A stretch of 64,000 nt of DNA, from contig NZ_BMVW01000008.1 in NCBI RefSeq assembly GCF_014650915.1, forward strand, positions 175,851 through 239,850, given 5' to 3'. The notes below the pieces were generated by a model. That model did not search any database. It was given only the letters and a program-made list of their open reading frames with translations, and was not told where the DNA came from. The translations under genes were made by a program, and so were the position numbers. The DNA is from Streptomyces poonensis. Lineage in GTDB: Bacteria > Actinomycetota > Actinomycetes > Streptomycetales > Streptomycetaceae. This document shows, piece by piece, positions 29,417-36,920 of the stretch (its first letter is position 1; each line of letters opens with the position of its first letter).

Positions 29417-30544
29417 GTGTCAGCGGCAAGGCAAGCTGTTGCGGAAGCGAACAGGATCGTCGTCAAGGTCGGCTCCTCGTCCCTGACCACGGCCTCCGGA
29501 GGGCTCGACGCGGACCGGGTGGACGCCCTCGTGGACGTCCTCGCCAAGGTCCGCGACGGAGGGGCGAAGGAGATCGTGCTCGTCTCCTCCGGCGCCATCG
29601 CCGCCGGACTCGCGCCGCTCGGCCTGCGCAAGCGCCCCCGGGACCTCGCCCGGCAGCAGGCGGCCGCGAGCGTCGGCCAGGGCCTCCTGGTGGCCCGCTA
29701 CACCGCCTCCCTCGCCCGCTACGGCGTCCGCGTCGGCCAGGTGCTCCTCACCTCCGACGACATGAGCCGCCGCGCCCACCACCGCAACGCCTCGCGCACC
29801 CTCGACAAGCTCCTCGCGATGGGTGCCCTGCCGGTCGTCAACGAGAACGACACCGTCGCCACGGACGAGATCCGCTTCGGCGACAACGACCGGCTCGCCG
29901 CGCTCGTCGCCCACCTGGTCCACGCCGACCTGCTGGTCCTGCTGTCCGACGTGGACGGCGTGTACGACGGAGACCCCAGCAGGCCCGGCACCTCGCGCAT
30001 CGCCGAGGTGCGCGGCCCCGAGGACCTCGCGCACGTCGAGATCGGCAGCGCGGGCAAGGCCGGCGTCGGCACCGGTGGCATGGTCACCAAGGTCGAGGCG
30101 GCCGGGATCGCCGCGGCCGCGGGCATCCCCGTGGTGCTGACCAGCGCGGTCCACGCGGCGGACGCCCTCACCGGCGGCGACACCGGCACGTACTTCCACC
30201 CCACGGGCAAGCGCTCCGCCGACCGGCTGCTGTGGCTCCAGCACGCCTCCACCCCGCAGGGCTCGCTCACCCTCGACGACGGGGCCGTGCGCGCGGTCGT
30301 CCAGGGCCGCAAGTCGCTGCTGCCGGCGGGCATCGCGTCGGTCGACGGCGCCTTCACCGCGGGCGACCCCGTGGAACTGCGCGACGGAGAGGGCCGCGCG
30401 GTGGCGCGGGGGCTCGTGAACTTCGACGCCACGGAGATCCCCCGGCTGATCGGCCGCTCGACGCGGGAACTGGCACGCGAGCTCGGCCCCGCCTACGAAC
30501 GAGAGGTCGTACACCGGGACGACCTGGTTCTGCTCAATCCATGA
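29417..30544 (+). CDS. proB: Glutamate 5-kinase
   Basis: Phosphorylates glutamate with ATP in the first step of proline synthesis. 375 aa from GTG 29417, close to the usual ~370. The amino-acid kinase domain begins RIVVKVGSSSLT (residues ~14-25) and includes VSSGAIAAGLAPLGL, NENDTVATDEIRFGDND and the LLSDVDGVYDGDP loop. A C-terminal PUA domain (about 290-365) is present, as in most bacterial enzymes; proline feedback acts through the kinase domain. Its partner proA lies 750 bp downstream, separated by one unknown gene, and appears to have its own promoter. Confidence 0.97.
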   Translation: MSAARQAVAEANRIVVKVGSSSLTTASGGLDADRVDALVDVLAKVRDGGAKEIVLVSSGAIAAGLAPLGLRKRPRDLARQQAAASVGQGLLVARYTASLARYGVRVGQVLLTSDDMSRRAHHRNASRTLDKLLAMGALPVVNENDTVATDEIRFGDNDRLAALVAHLVHADLLVLLSDVDGVYDGDPSRPGTSRIAEVRGPEDLAHVEIGSAGKAGVGTGGMVTKVEAAGIAAAAGIPVVLTSAVHAADALTGGDTGTYFHPTGKRSADRLLWLQHASTPQGSLTLDDGAVRAVVQGRKSLLPAGIASVDGAFTAGDPVELRDGEGRAVARGLVNFDATEIPRLIGRSTRELARELGPAYEREVVHRDDLVLLNP

Positions 30545-30680
30545 CTGTTCGGGCCCGCAAACATACGATTCCCGGGCCCCCGGCGGTGGACGTTCCGTAA
30601 AACCGCCCCGCGAAGCCGTGCGGCCTGCTCAACTTTGTGGCAAGGAGATTCCGTACGACCATCGCGAAAGGGAGGCCGTC

Positions 30681-31172
30681 GTGAGACGAGTACGCCATGG
30701 GGCGGCGGTGTCCCGCAACGGTGGCGGTTCCTGTACGGCCGGCGAGGAGCGCGCCCTCACCAGCGTCGCGGCCGGAGCGGCGTTCGAGGAACGCTCCGCG
30801 GCCGGGCCCGGGCGGGAGAAGCCGGAAGAGGCCTCCCGGCTGTGGCATGTGACGCTCAGCGTCTCGGGCGGCGAGGCCCCCTTGAAGGAGGTGCGGCGCG
30901 GCCTCGAACAGCTCGCCCACGACCACCCCTTTCTGCTGACCAGCCGCTATGCCAACGACCACGCGGAGATCCGCTACTGGGAGGAGGCCCGCGACCTGCA
31001 CGACGCGGCCGCCGTCGCCCTGCGCCTGTGGGGCGAGCACCGGCAGAGCGCCCAGCTCCCGCCCTGGGAGATCGTCGGCCTGGAGGTCATCGACCGCGAG
31101 ACCTACCACCAGCGCGTCGCGGAGGGCTGCGGACCGCTCCCGGCGGCACCGGTAGGGGTTCATCCCTTTTGA
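30681..31172 (+). CDS. Conserved-looking protein of unknown function between proB and proA
   Basis: No family recognised. 163 aa from GTG 30681, chosen because GGGAGG lies 5 nt upstream. The first ~55 residues are basic and low complexity. The remaining ~105 form a compact domain starting LWHVTLSVSGGEAPLKEVRRGLEQLAHDHPFL, with an RYANDHAEIRYWEEARDL stretch and WEIVGLEVIDRETYHQRV. The alternation of strands and helices suggests a small ferredoxin-like alpha/beta fold. No signal peptide or membrane segment. Its location hints at a link to proline metabolism, but that may be coincidence. Confidence 0.7.
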   Translation: MRRVRHGAAVSRNGGGSCTAGEERALTSVAAGAAFEERSAAGPGREKPEEASRLWHVTLSVSGGEAPLKEVRRGLEQLAHDHPFLLTSRYANDHAEIRYWEEARDLHDAAAVALRLWGEHRQSAQLPPWEIVGLEVIDRETYHQRVAEGCGPLPAAPVGVHPF

Positions 31173-31258
31173 CCGGCCCGCGTGACCGTCTTCGCGCCGT
31201 GCCCCGGGCTGCTCCCCGCACCGTGTTCCGCGCCGTGTCTCGCGCAGTGGGATGCCTC

Positions 31259-31293
31259 ATGGACGGTCCCTCCCGGCGCACTACCCTTCCCTC
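31259..31293 (+). promoter_or_regulatory. Candidate promoter giving leaderless proA mRNA
   Basis: TACCCT at 31282-31287 lies exactly 6 nt before the ATG at 31294, with ATGGAC 17 bp further up as a weak -35. The sequence before the ATG is pyrimidine-rich with no Shine-Dalgarno. Confidence 0.55.
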
Positions 31294-32580
31294 ATGACCA
31301 CGCTCTCGCCGTACGACTCCATGTCCCCGGTCACCCAGGCCGCCTACCGGGCCAAGGCCGCAGCCGCGCAGATCGCGCCGCTGCCGCGGGCCGTCAAGGA
31401 CGACGCGCTGCTCGCGATCGCGGACGCTCTGGAGGTCCGTACGAGTGAGATCGTCGAGGCCAACGCCAAGGACATCGAGCGGGCCCGCGAGGCCGGCACC
31501 AGTGAGGCGATCATCGACCGGCTCACCCTGACGCCGCAGCGGGTGCGCGCCATCGCCGCCGACGTACGGGACGTCGTGGCGCTCCCGGACCCGGTCGGCG
31601 AGGTCGTCCGCGGCTCCACCCTCCCCAACGGCATCGACCTGCGCCAGGTCCGCGTCCCGCTCGGCGTCGTCGGCATCATCTACGAGGCCCGGCCGAACGT
31701 GACCGTGGACGCCGCCGCCCTCTGCCTGAAGTCCGGCAACGCGGTCCTGCTGCGCGGCTCGTCGTCCGCGTACGAGTCGAACACCGCGCTGGTCCGGGTG
31801 ATCCGCGACGCCGTCGGCGGGGCCGGGCTGCCCGCCGACGCCGTGCAGCTCGTCCCGGGCGAGAGCCGGGAGTCCGTACGGGAGCTGATGCGCGCCCGCG
31901 GCCTCGTCGACGTGCTGATCCCGCGCGGCGGCGCCTCCCTGATCCGTACCGTCGTCCAGGAGTCCACCGTCCCGGTCATCGAGACCGGCACCGGCAACTG
32001 CCACGTCTACGTGGACGCCCAGGCCGACCTCGACATGGCGGTCGAGATCCTGGTCAACTCCAAGGCCCACCGGGTGAGCGTGTGCAACGCCGCCGAGACG
32101 CTCCTGGTCCACCAGGACATCGCCGCCGAGTTCCTGCCGCGGGCCCTGGACGCGCTGGCCGACGCCGGGGTGACCGTGCACGCCGACGAGCGGGTGCTGG
32201 CCCACGCCAAGGACACCCGGGCGACCGTCGTCGAGGCGACCCCCGAGGACTGGGAGACCGAGTACCTCTCGTACGACATCGCCGCCGCCGTCGTCGACTC
32301 GCTCGACAAGGCCGTGGAGCACATCCGGCTGTGGAGCTCCGGCCACACCGAGGCCATCGTGACGACCTCCCAGCAGGCCGCCCGCCGCTTCACCCAGCTG
32401 GTGGACTCCACGACGGTCGCGGTGAACGCCTCCACCCGCTTCACGGACGGCGGCCAGTTCGGCTTCGGCGCCGAGATCGGCATCTCCACGCAGAAGCTGC
32501 ACGCCCGGGGCCCGATGGGGCTGCCGGAGCTGACGAGCACCAAGTTCATCGTGACCGGCGACGGTCACGTGCGGCGCTAG
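31294..32580 (+). CDS. proA: Gamma-glutamyl phosphate reductase
   Basis: 428 aa, the normal length. Reduces gamma-glutamyl phosphate to glutamate semialdehyde with NADPH, the second step of proline synthesis after ProB. Aldehyde-dehydrogenase fold landmarks include RVPLGVVGIIYEARPNVTVDAAALCLKSGNAVLLRGS, IPRGGASLIRTV and the catalytic cysteine in the HRVSVCNAAETLLVH segment. Start chosen at ATG 31294 because a -10 box sits 6 nt upstream and the protein then begins close to the family N-terminus. Confidence 0.97.
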   Translation: MTTLSPYDSMSPVTQAAYRAKAAAAQIAPLPRAVKDDALLAIADALEVRTSEIVEANAKDIERAREAGTSEAIIDRLTLTPQRVRAIAADVRDVVALPDPVGEVVRGSTLPNGIDLRQVRVPLGVVGIIYEARPNVTVDAAALCLKSGNAVLLRGSSSAYESNTALVRVIRDAVGGAGLPADAVQLVPGESRESVRELMRARGLVDVLIPRGGASLIRTVVQESTVPVIETGTGNCHVYVDAQADLDMAVEILVNSKAHRVSVCNAAETLLVHQDIAAEFLPRALDALADAGVTVHADERVLAHAKDTRATVVEATPEDWETEYLSYDIAAAVVDSLDKAVEHIRLWSSGHTEAIVTTSQQAARRFTQLVDSTTVAVNASTRFTDGGQFGFGAEIGISTQKLHARGPMGLPELTSTKFIVTGDGHVRR

Positions 32581-32709
32581 CGGTCCGGTCGCCGCGTGCG
32601 CCGGGCGCGCACGCGGCACCGTTGTGCGCGCCCGGCGCACGGGGGTGTCCGGGGGGTGCGGTCCCGTTTCTGTGATCTGAATCGCACAGTCGATGAATTT
32701 CCTTACCGT

Positions 32710-32745
32710 CTGCCCAAATTGACCCCCCAGGTCTACTCTGGATCC
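32710..32745 (+). promoter_or_regulatory. Candidate promoter for the membrane protein gene at 32746
   Basis: CTGCCC (32710-32715) and TACTCT (32734-32739) are 18 bp apart, and the GTG lies 6 nt after the -10 box. The layout and -35 sequence match the candidate promoter at 6154. The stretch 32668-32720 is AT-rich for this genome. Confidence 0.5.
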
Positions 32746-33336
32746 GTGCCGGAGGACGTGGGGGGCACGCCGTTCCCGGACGGCTGGGAGCCCGACGACG
32801 ACCGCGACCGCGGGGGTATGGACGAAGAGTTCGCCTCCGTGGTCTTCGACGAGGACTTCGTACGGGCCGCGGTGGTGCACGAACCGACCGCCGTCGAAAG
32901 ACTCCTGGCCGCCGCCCAGGCCCGCGCCGACGCCCAGGAGGCCGAGGCGCGCCGCACGCACACGAGACACCCGCGCGGTGACGACGAGCGGTACGACGAC
33001 GGTTTCCGGCCTGACGACACGGGCTACGGCCCGGACAGGGACCCGGACGACCTCGACGACACAGAGCTCCTGGAGGGCCGCTACGGAGCTCCGGGCACCT
33101 ACGGCAGGCAGACCCGCTGGCACCGGCCCGTGGCCTGGGTGCTCGCCCTCGTGATGGGCATCGGCATGGTCGCCCTCGCCTTCAGCGCGGTGTACCGGGG
33201 CGCGTCCTCGGGCAGCCACGAGGACCAGGTCCCGCCCCCTGCCTCCACCGGTCTCGAACAAGGCGTCGACACGGCCCCGTCCGCCTCGGCCGACTACTCC
33301 CAGCCGCCGGTGCCGGCGGTGCCCCGTACGCCCTGA
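32746..33336 (+). CDS. Single-pass membrane protein with an SVVFDE N-terminal module
   Basis: 196 aa from GTG 32746. Residues ~25-55 contain EEFASVVFDEDFVRAA, then an E-x-TAVERLLA helix; this module recurs in the next gene. An acidic, charged linker follows to about residue 120. One membrane helix (VAWVLALVMGIGMVALAFSAVY, ~128-149) is followed by a short Pro/Ser-rich extracytoplasmic tail. Type II topology, with the module in the cytoplasm. No enzymatic motif. In S. coelicolor the genes after proA encode small membrane proteins studied with the spore-wall complex; I make that link by position only. Confidence 0.75.
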   Translation: MPEDVGGTPFPDGWEPDDDRDRGGMDEEFASVVFDEDFVRAAVVHEPTAVERLLAAAQARADAQEAEARRTHTRHPRGDDERYDDGFRPDDTGYGPDRDPDDLDDTELLEGRYGAPGTYGRQTRWHRPVAWVLALVMGIGMVALAFSAVYRGASSGSHEDQVPPPASTGLEQGVDTAPSASADYSQPPVPAVPRTP

Positions 33337-33432
33337 GAGACGCACACGGCCGCTCGCGCACCTGGTGAGCGCCTGTCAGAAGTTGTCGTGACAGGGCGTT
33401 TACCGGAGCCCCGCGAGACCTACTCTGAGAGT

Positions 33433-34497
33433 ATGGGCGGACCAGGAGACCCACCTGAGGGGACACCCGAGGGCGCTCCCGGTGGTGAGGACGAGTACAG
33501 GTCGGTCGTCTTCGACGAGTCGTTCATCCGCGCTGCCCGGCTCCAGGAGTTCTCCGCCCGGGAACGCCTGGGCGACCACGCCCCCGCGGTGCGCCGTCGC
33601 GCCCCGCTGCGCCGCGGGCTGTCCCGGCAGGCGCTGGTCCTCGTGGTGCTGATCGCCCTCGCCTTCGGCACCGCGGTCTACATGGGGCTGCGGCACCCGT
33701 ACGAGACGCCGGCCGCCGGCCCCACCGAGCCCCTGCGGATGAGCGTCGTCCCGCTCGCCCCCCAGGCGGCGGTGCCGGGCTCCACGGACGTCGAGCAGCT
33801 GTACGAACAGAGTCCCGCCGCGCATTTCCGCATCGGCGCCGAGGGCATCACCATGCCCGCCACCCGGCGTACGGCGAACTTCTCGGACAGCCAGGTCGTC
33901 ACCGCCCTGGCGACGGCGAAGGACTACCTCGTCGCCTCCGCGCTCGATCCCGAGGTGCTCAGCGGCGCGACCGTACGGCCCGCGCGCATCCTGCTCGACC
34001 CGGACCTGCTGGACCAGTTCGACCAGAGCTTCGACCACCCCGCCGCCGACGGGCAGCACGCGCCCACCGGCTGGCTGGTCCGCTTCGACTCCTCCCGCGC
34101 CGAACTCGCCGACTCCAGGATCCGCGTCCACGGCACCCTGCAGGCCGCCGAGCACGACGCCGACACCCTCGAGGTCGTCGCCGACCACACCTACGTCTAC
34201 GCGCTGCGGCCGGCCGGCGCGGGCGAGGAGGCCGCGGCCTCGCTGTTCACCGTCCGGCGTGAGCTGCACTTCCGCTTCGACCGCGACGATCTGCGCAGGC
34301 ACCAGGCCGAGACCGTCGTCTCGGCCGTCCAGGCCGGGCCGCTCGCGTGCGCCGAGGACTCGGCGGGCCACCTGCGCCCGCTGCTCGCGGGACAGACGGC
34401 GACGGCGGGCGGCCCGGCCGGCACGGACCCGTACGCGACGGGCGGCGTCACGGCCGTGTGCGGCTCGCTGGCACAGAGCGCGCAGCCGAAGGTGTGA
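33433..34497 (+). CDS. Membrane protein with SVVFDE module and large extracytoplasmic domain
   Basis: 354 aa from ATG 33433, which lies 6 nt after a TACTCT -10 box and has no Shine-Dalgarno. Residues ~20-45 carry the module DEYRSVVFDESFIRAA followed by SARERLGD, very like the preceding protein. A basic patch and one membrane helix (ALVLVVLIALAFGTAVYMGL, ~66-85) lead to a ~265-residue outside domain with two cysteines (~302 and 343) that could form a disulfide, and the repeated theme of ligand-binding-like beta structure (HFRIGAEGITMPATRR). Function unknown. Probably a partner or paralogue of the gene at 32746. Confidence 0.8.
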   Translation: MGGPGDPPEGTPEGAPGGEDEYRSVVFDESFIRAARLQEFSARERLGDHAPAVRRRAPLRRGLSRQALVLVVLIALAFGTAVYMGLRHPYETPAAGPTEPLRMSVVPLAPQAAVPGSTDVEQLYEQSPAAHFRIGAEGITMPATRRTANFSDSQVVTALATAKDYLVASALDPEVLSGATVRPARILLDPDLLDQFDQSFDHPAADGQHAPTGWLVRFDSSRAELADSRIRVHGTLQAAEHDADTLEVVADHTYVYALRPAGAGEEAAASLFTVRRELHFRFDRDDLRRHQAETVVSAVQAGPLACAEDSAGHLRPLLAGQTATAGGPAGTDPYATGGVTAVCGSLAQSAQPKV

Positions 34498-34519
34498 CGC
34501 CGGCGGCCGGAAGCGTCAC
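34494..34519. terminator. Short bidirectional hairpin at convergent stops
   Basis: GTGACGC (34494-34500) pairs with GCGTCAC (34513-34519), with a GC-rich inner stem. It overlaps the stop codons of both flanking genes. Confidence 0.6.
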
Positions 34520-35619
34520 TCCTCGCCGGGGCGCTCGCCCTGCGGCCGGTCCTTGGACGCGCCGCCACCGTTGCCGCCGCCGGTGAAGCCGCCGAAGCCG
34601 CGCCGCACCCGGCCGCCGAGGTCGCCCGCCCCGCCCGCGATATCGCTGACCAGCTTCATCAGCGGATCCTTGGAGTTCCTGACGTCGCTGGCGTAGCTGG
34701 CCGCCGACTGCCGGAAGGAGTCGGTCACCGAGGTGTCCTTGTCCTCGCTGCGCCGCGGGTAGTGGCCGTCCATGATCCGCTGGAAGTCGCGGGAGGAGGC
34801 CCACTTCTTCAGTTCGGCCGCGCGCACGGCGGTGAAGGGGTGGGAGCGGGGCAGCACGTTCATGATCTTCAGCACGGAGTCGCGCAGATCGCCCCCGGCC
34901 TCGTACTCCTCGGCCTGCGCGAGGAACGCGTCCACGTTCATCTCGTGCAGGTGGTTGCCGCCCGCGATCTTCATCAGGCCGCGCATCGAGGCCTGGAGGT
35001 CCTGCCCGACCAGCAGACCCGCCCGGTCGGCCGACAGCTCCGACTTGCGGAACCACTCGCGCAGCGCGGTCACGATCGCCATGATCGCGAGATTGCCCAG
35101 CGGGATCCACGCCACCCGGACGGCCAGGCTGGTCAGGAAGAGCAGGACCGTGCGGTAGACGGAGTGGCCGGACAGCGCGTGGCCCACCTCGTGGCCGACG
35201 ACGGCCCGCATCTCCTCCTCGTCGAGCAGCTCGACGAGACCCGTGGTGACGACGATGATCGGCTCGTCCAGGCCGATGCACATCGCGTTCGGCTGCGGGT
35301 CCTGGGTGACGTACATCGGCGGGACCTTCTGCAGGTCCAGGATGTAGCAGGCGTCCCGCAGCATGTCGTTGAGGTGCGCGAACTGCGCGTCCGAGACCCG
35401 TACGGAGTCGGACAGGAACAGCAGGCGCAGACTGCGCTCGGGCAGCAGACCGCTGAGCGCCTTGAAGACCGTGTCGAAGCCGCTGAGCTTGCGCAGGGCC
35501 ACCAGGGCCGAGCGGTCCGCGGGATGCTCGTACGCGCGCGAGGAGATGCCCTCGAAGCGCCTGCGGTGCCGGCTGGGCACCTGGCCCCGCCCGTTGTGCT
35601 CGTGGCTGTCGTCGGACAT
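34516..35619 (-). CDS. M48-family membrane zinc metalloprotease
   Basis: 367 aa. The zinc motif HEVGH is at H143-H147 (RAVVGHEVGHALSGH), with a downstream glutamate-containing helix (KSELSADRAGLLVGQD) supplying the third ligand. Two hydrophobic helices follow the zinc motif (YRTVLLFLTSLAVRVAWI and neighbours), as in HtpX/Ste24-like peptidases, but there is no N-terminal membrane pair. The C-terminal ~30 residues are Gly-rich. Family members degrade misfolded or signalling membrane proteins. Its convergent neighbour and the tiny membrane proteins divergently encoded upstream are possible substrates or partners (inference). Confidence 0.9.
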   Translation of the reverse strand: MSDDSHEHNGRGQVPSRHRRRFEGISSRAYEHPADRSALVALRKLSGFDTVFKALSGLLPERSLRLLFLSDSVRVSDAQFAHLNDMLRDACYILDLQKVPPMYVTQDPQPNAMCIGLDEPIIVVTTGLVELLDEEEMRAVVGHEVGHALSGHSVYRTVLLFLTSLAVRVAWIPLGNLAIMAIVTALREWFRKSELSADRAGLLVGQDLQASMRGLMKIAGGNHLHEMNVDAFLAQAEEYEAGGDLRDSVLKIMNVLPRSHPFTAVRAAELKKWASSRDFQRIMDGHYPRRSEDKDTSVTDSFRQSAASYASDVRNSKDPLMKLVSDIAGGAGDLGGRVRRGFGGFTGGGNGGGASKDRPQGERPGEE

Positions 35620-35720
35620 GTGGTTCCCCCATGTGTCTGATGGCCCGGTGTGCCCCCCGAAGCGGTTCTCAGCCTAGGCGGAGTTACGGTGGCAGGGCAG
35701 CACACGTAAGGAGCGATCCC

Positions 35721-35882
35721 ATGGAGCACACCCTCGCCACCTGGCTTCCCCAGGCCGCGGCCGCCGCCGGAGAGCAGGGTGTGAGCAGCCACCTGTTCCG
35801 TGTCGTGCTGATCGTGATGCTGGTCGGCTGTGTGCTGGGTGCCTGGCTGCTGCTGCGGGGCTACCGCGGTGACGACGACTGA
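35721..35882 (+). CDS. 53-residue single-pass membrane protein
   Basis: Starts at ATG 35721 with AAGGAG 8 nt upstream and ends at the TGA at 35880. An N-terminal amphipathic Ala-rich stretch is followed by one membrane helix (LFRVVLIVMLVGCVLGAWLLL, residues ~25-45) and the short cytoplasmic-like end RGYRGDDD. No family recognised. Divergent from the M48 protease gene by about 100 bp, where a TAGGCT facing the protease could be its -10 box. Confidence 0.7.
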   Translation: MEHTLATWLPQAAAAAGEQGVSSHLFRVVLIVMLVGCVLGAWLLLRGYRGDDD

Positions 35883-35987
35883 GGGCGCGTCCGCCACAAG
35901 GGTGGAGTCGGCGTGAGCGCTGCGCAGGCGCCCGCTTACGATGGGCACCGAGTCCCCGATCCCACACCCGGATAGGTTCAGCCGACG

Positions 35988-36155
35988 ATGAGCTTCCACG
36001 CCACCGCTGCCCAGTTGGTCACCCTCGCCGCCGAGGGCGAGGAGCATCACGGCGGCAACCACGAGAGCCTCAGCCCCTACCTCACCGGCATCGGCGCCTT
36101 CGCCGTCCTGATGGTGCTGCTGTTCATCACCACCCGGTTCAACCGGGACCGCTGA
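35988..36155 (+). CDS. 55-residue single-pass membrane protein
   Basis: MSFHATAAQLVTLAAEGEEH begins the product; a His/Glu/Asn-rich segment (EEHHGGNHES) precedes one membrane helix (YLTGIGAFAVLMVLLFITT, ~31-49) and a basic end RFNRDR. TAGGTT at 35973-35978 lies 9 nt before the ATG, so the transcript may have almost no leader. It ends 59 bp before nadD. Not assigned to a family; similar in size and topology to the neighbour at 35721 but without clear sequence similarity. Confidence 0.72.
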   Translation: MSFHATAAQLVTLAAEGEEHHGGNHESLSPYLTGIGAFAVLMVLLFITTRFNRDR

Positions 36156-36214
36156 ATCCTCGCAAATAGACGTTCGACCGGGGCGCTTCGGCCGGGCCGG
36201 TAGGGTCTGCACGC

Positions 36215-36904
36215 ATGGGAGAGCAGGAAATGCCTACCGGCCCGCGGCACATCACGGCGAGCGGCCGGGCGGACCGCCCCGGACACGGTTCCGGCACCGG
36301 CCCCGCGAACCCGGGCCGCCGGCGCCGTCTCGGTGTCATGGGCGGAACGTTTGACCCGATCCACAACGGTCACCTCGTCGCGGCCCAGGAGGCCGCCACC
36401 CAGTTCAACCTCGACGAGGTCGTGTTCGTGCCGACCGGCCAGCCGTGGCAGAAGTCGCACCGCCATGTCTCCCCGGCCGAGGACCGCTATCTGATGACGG
36501 TCATCGCGACCGCCGAGAACCCGCAGTTCTCCGTCAGCCGCATCGACATCGACCGCGGCGGACCCACGTACACCACGGACACCCTGCGCGAGCTGTGTGC
36601 GCTCAACCCCGACACGGACCTCTTCTTCATCACCGGCGCCGACGCGCTGTCCCAGATCCTCACCTGGCGGGACACGGACGAGTTGTTCTCGCTCGCGCAC
36701 TTCGTCGGCGTCACCCGCCCCGGCCACACCCTGGCCGACCCGGGTCTGCCCGCCGGAGGCGTCTCGCTGGTCGAGGTCCCGGCCCTGGCCATCTCGTCCA
36801 CGGACTGCCGTGCGAGAGTCGCGAAGGGCGACCCCGTCTGGTATCTGGTGCCGGACGGTGTGGTGCGCTACATCGACAAGCGTGAGCTGTACCGCGGCGA
36901 GTGA
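36215..36904 (+). CDS. nadD: Nicotinate-nucleotide adenylyltransferase
   Basis: Adenylates nicotinate mononucleotide to form deamido-NAD. The nucleotidyltransferase motif RRRLGVMGGTFDPIHNGH is at about residues 32-50 and the second substrate-binding motif ISSTDCR is near residue 192. From ATG 36215 the protein is 229 aa, with ~30 non-conserved residues before the core. An ATG at 36230 or 36338-40 could also serve. TAGGGT (36201-36206) lies 8 nt upstream of 36215, and no Shine-Dalgarno is seen, so a leaderless start is likely. Confidence 0.95.
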   Translation: MGEQEMPTGPRHITASGRADRPGHGSGTGPANPGRRRRLGVMGGTFDPIHNGHLVAAQEAATQFNLDEVVFVPTGQPWQKSHRHVSPAEDRYLMTVIATAENPQFSVSRIDIDRGGPTYTTDTLRELCALNPDTDLFFITGADALSQILTWRDTDELFSLAHFVGVTRPGHTLADPGLPAGGVSLVEVPALAISSTDCRARVAKGDPVWYLVPDGVVRYIDKRELYRGE

Positions 36905-36920
36905 GCCGAGAGGGGCACCA

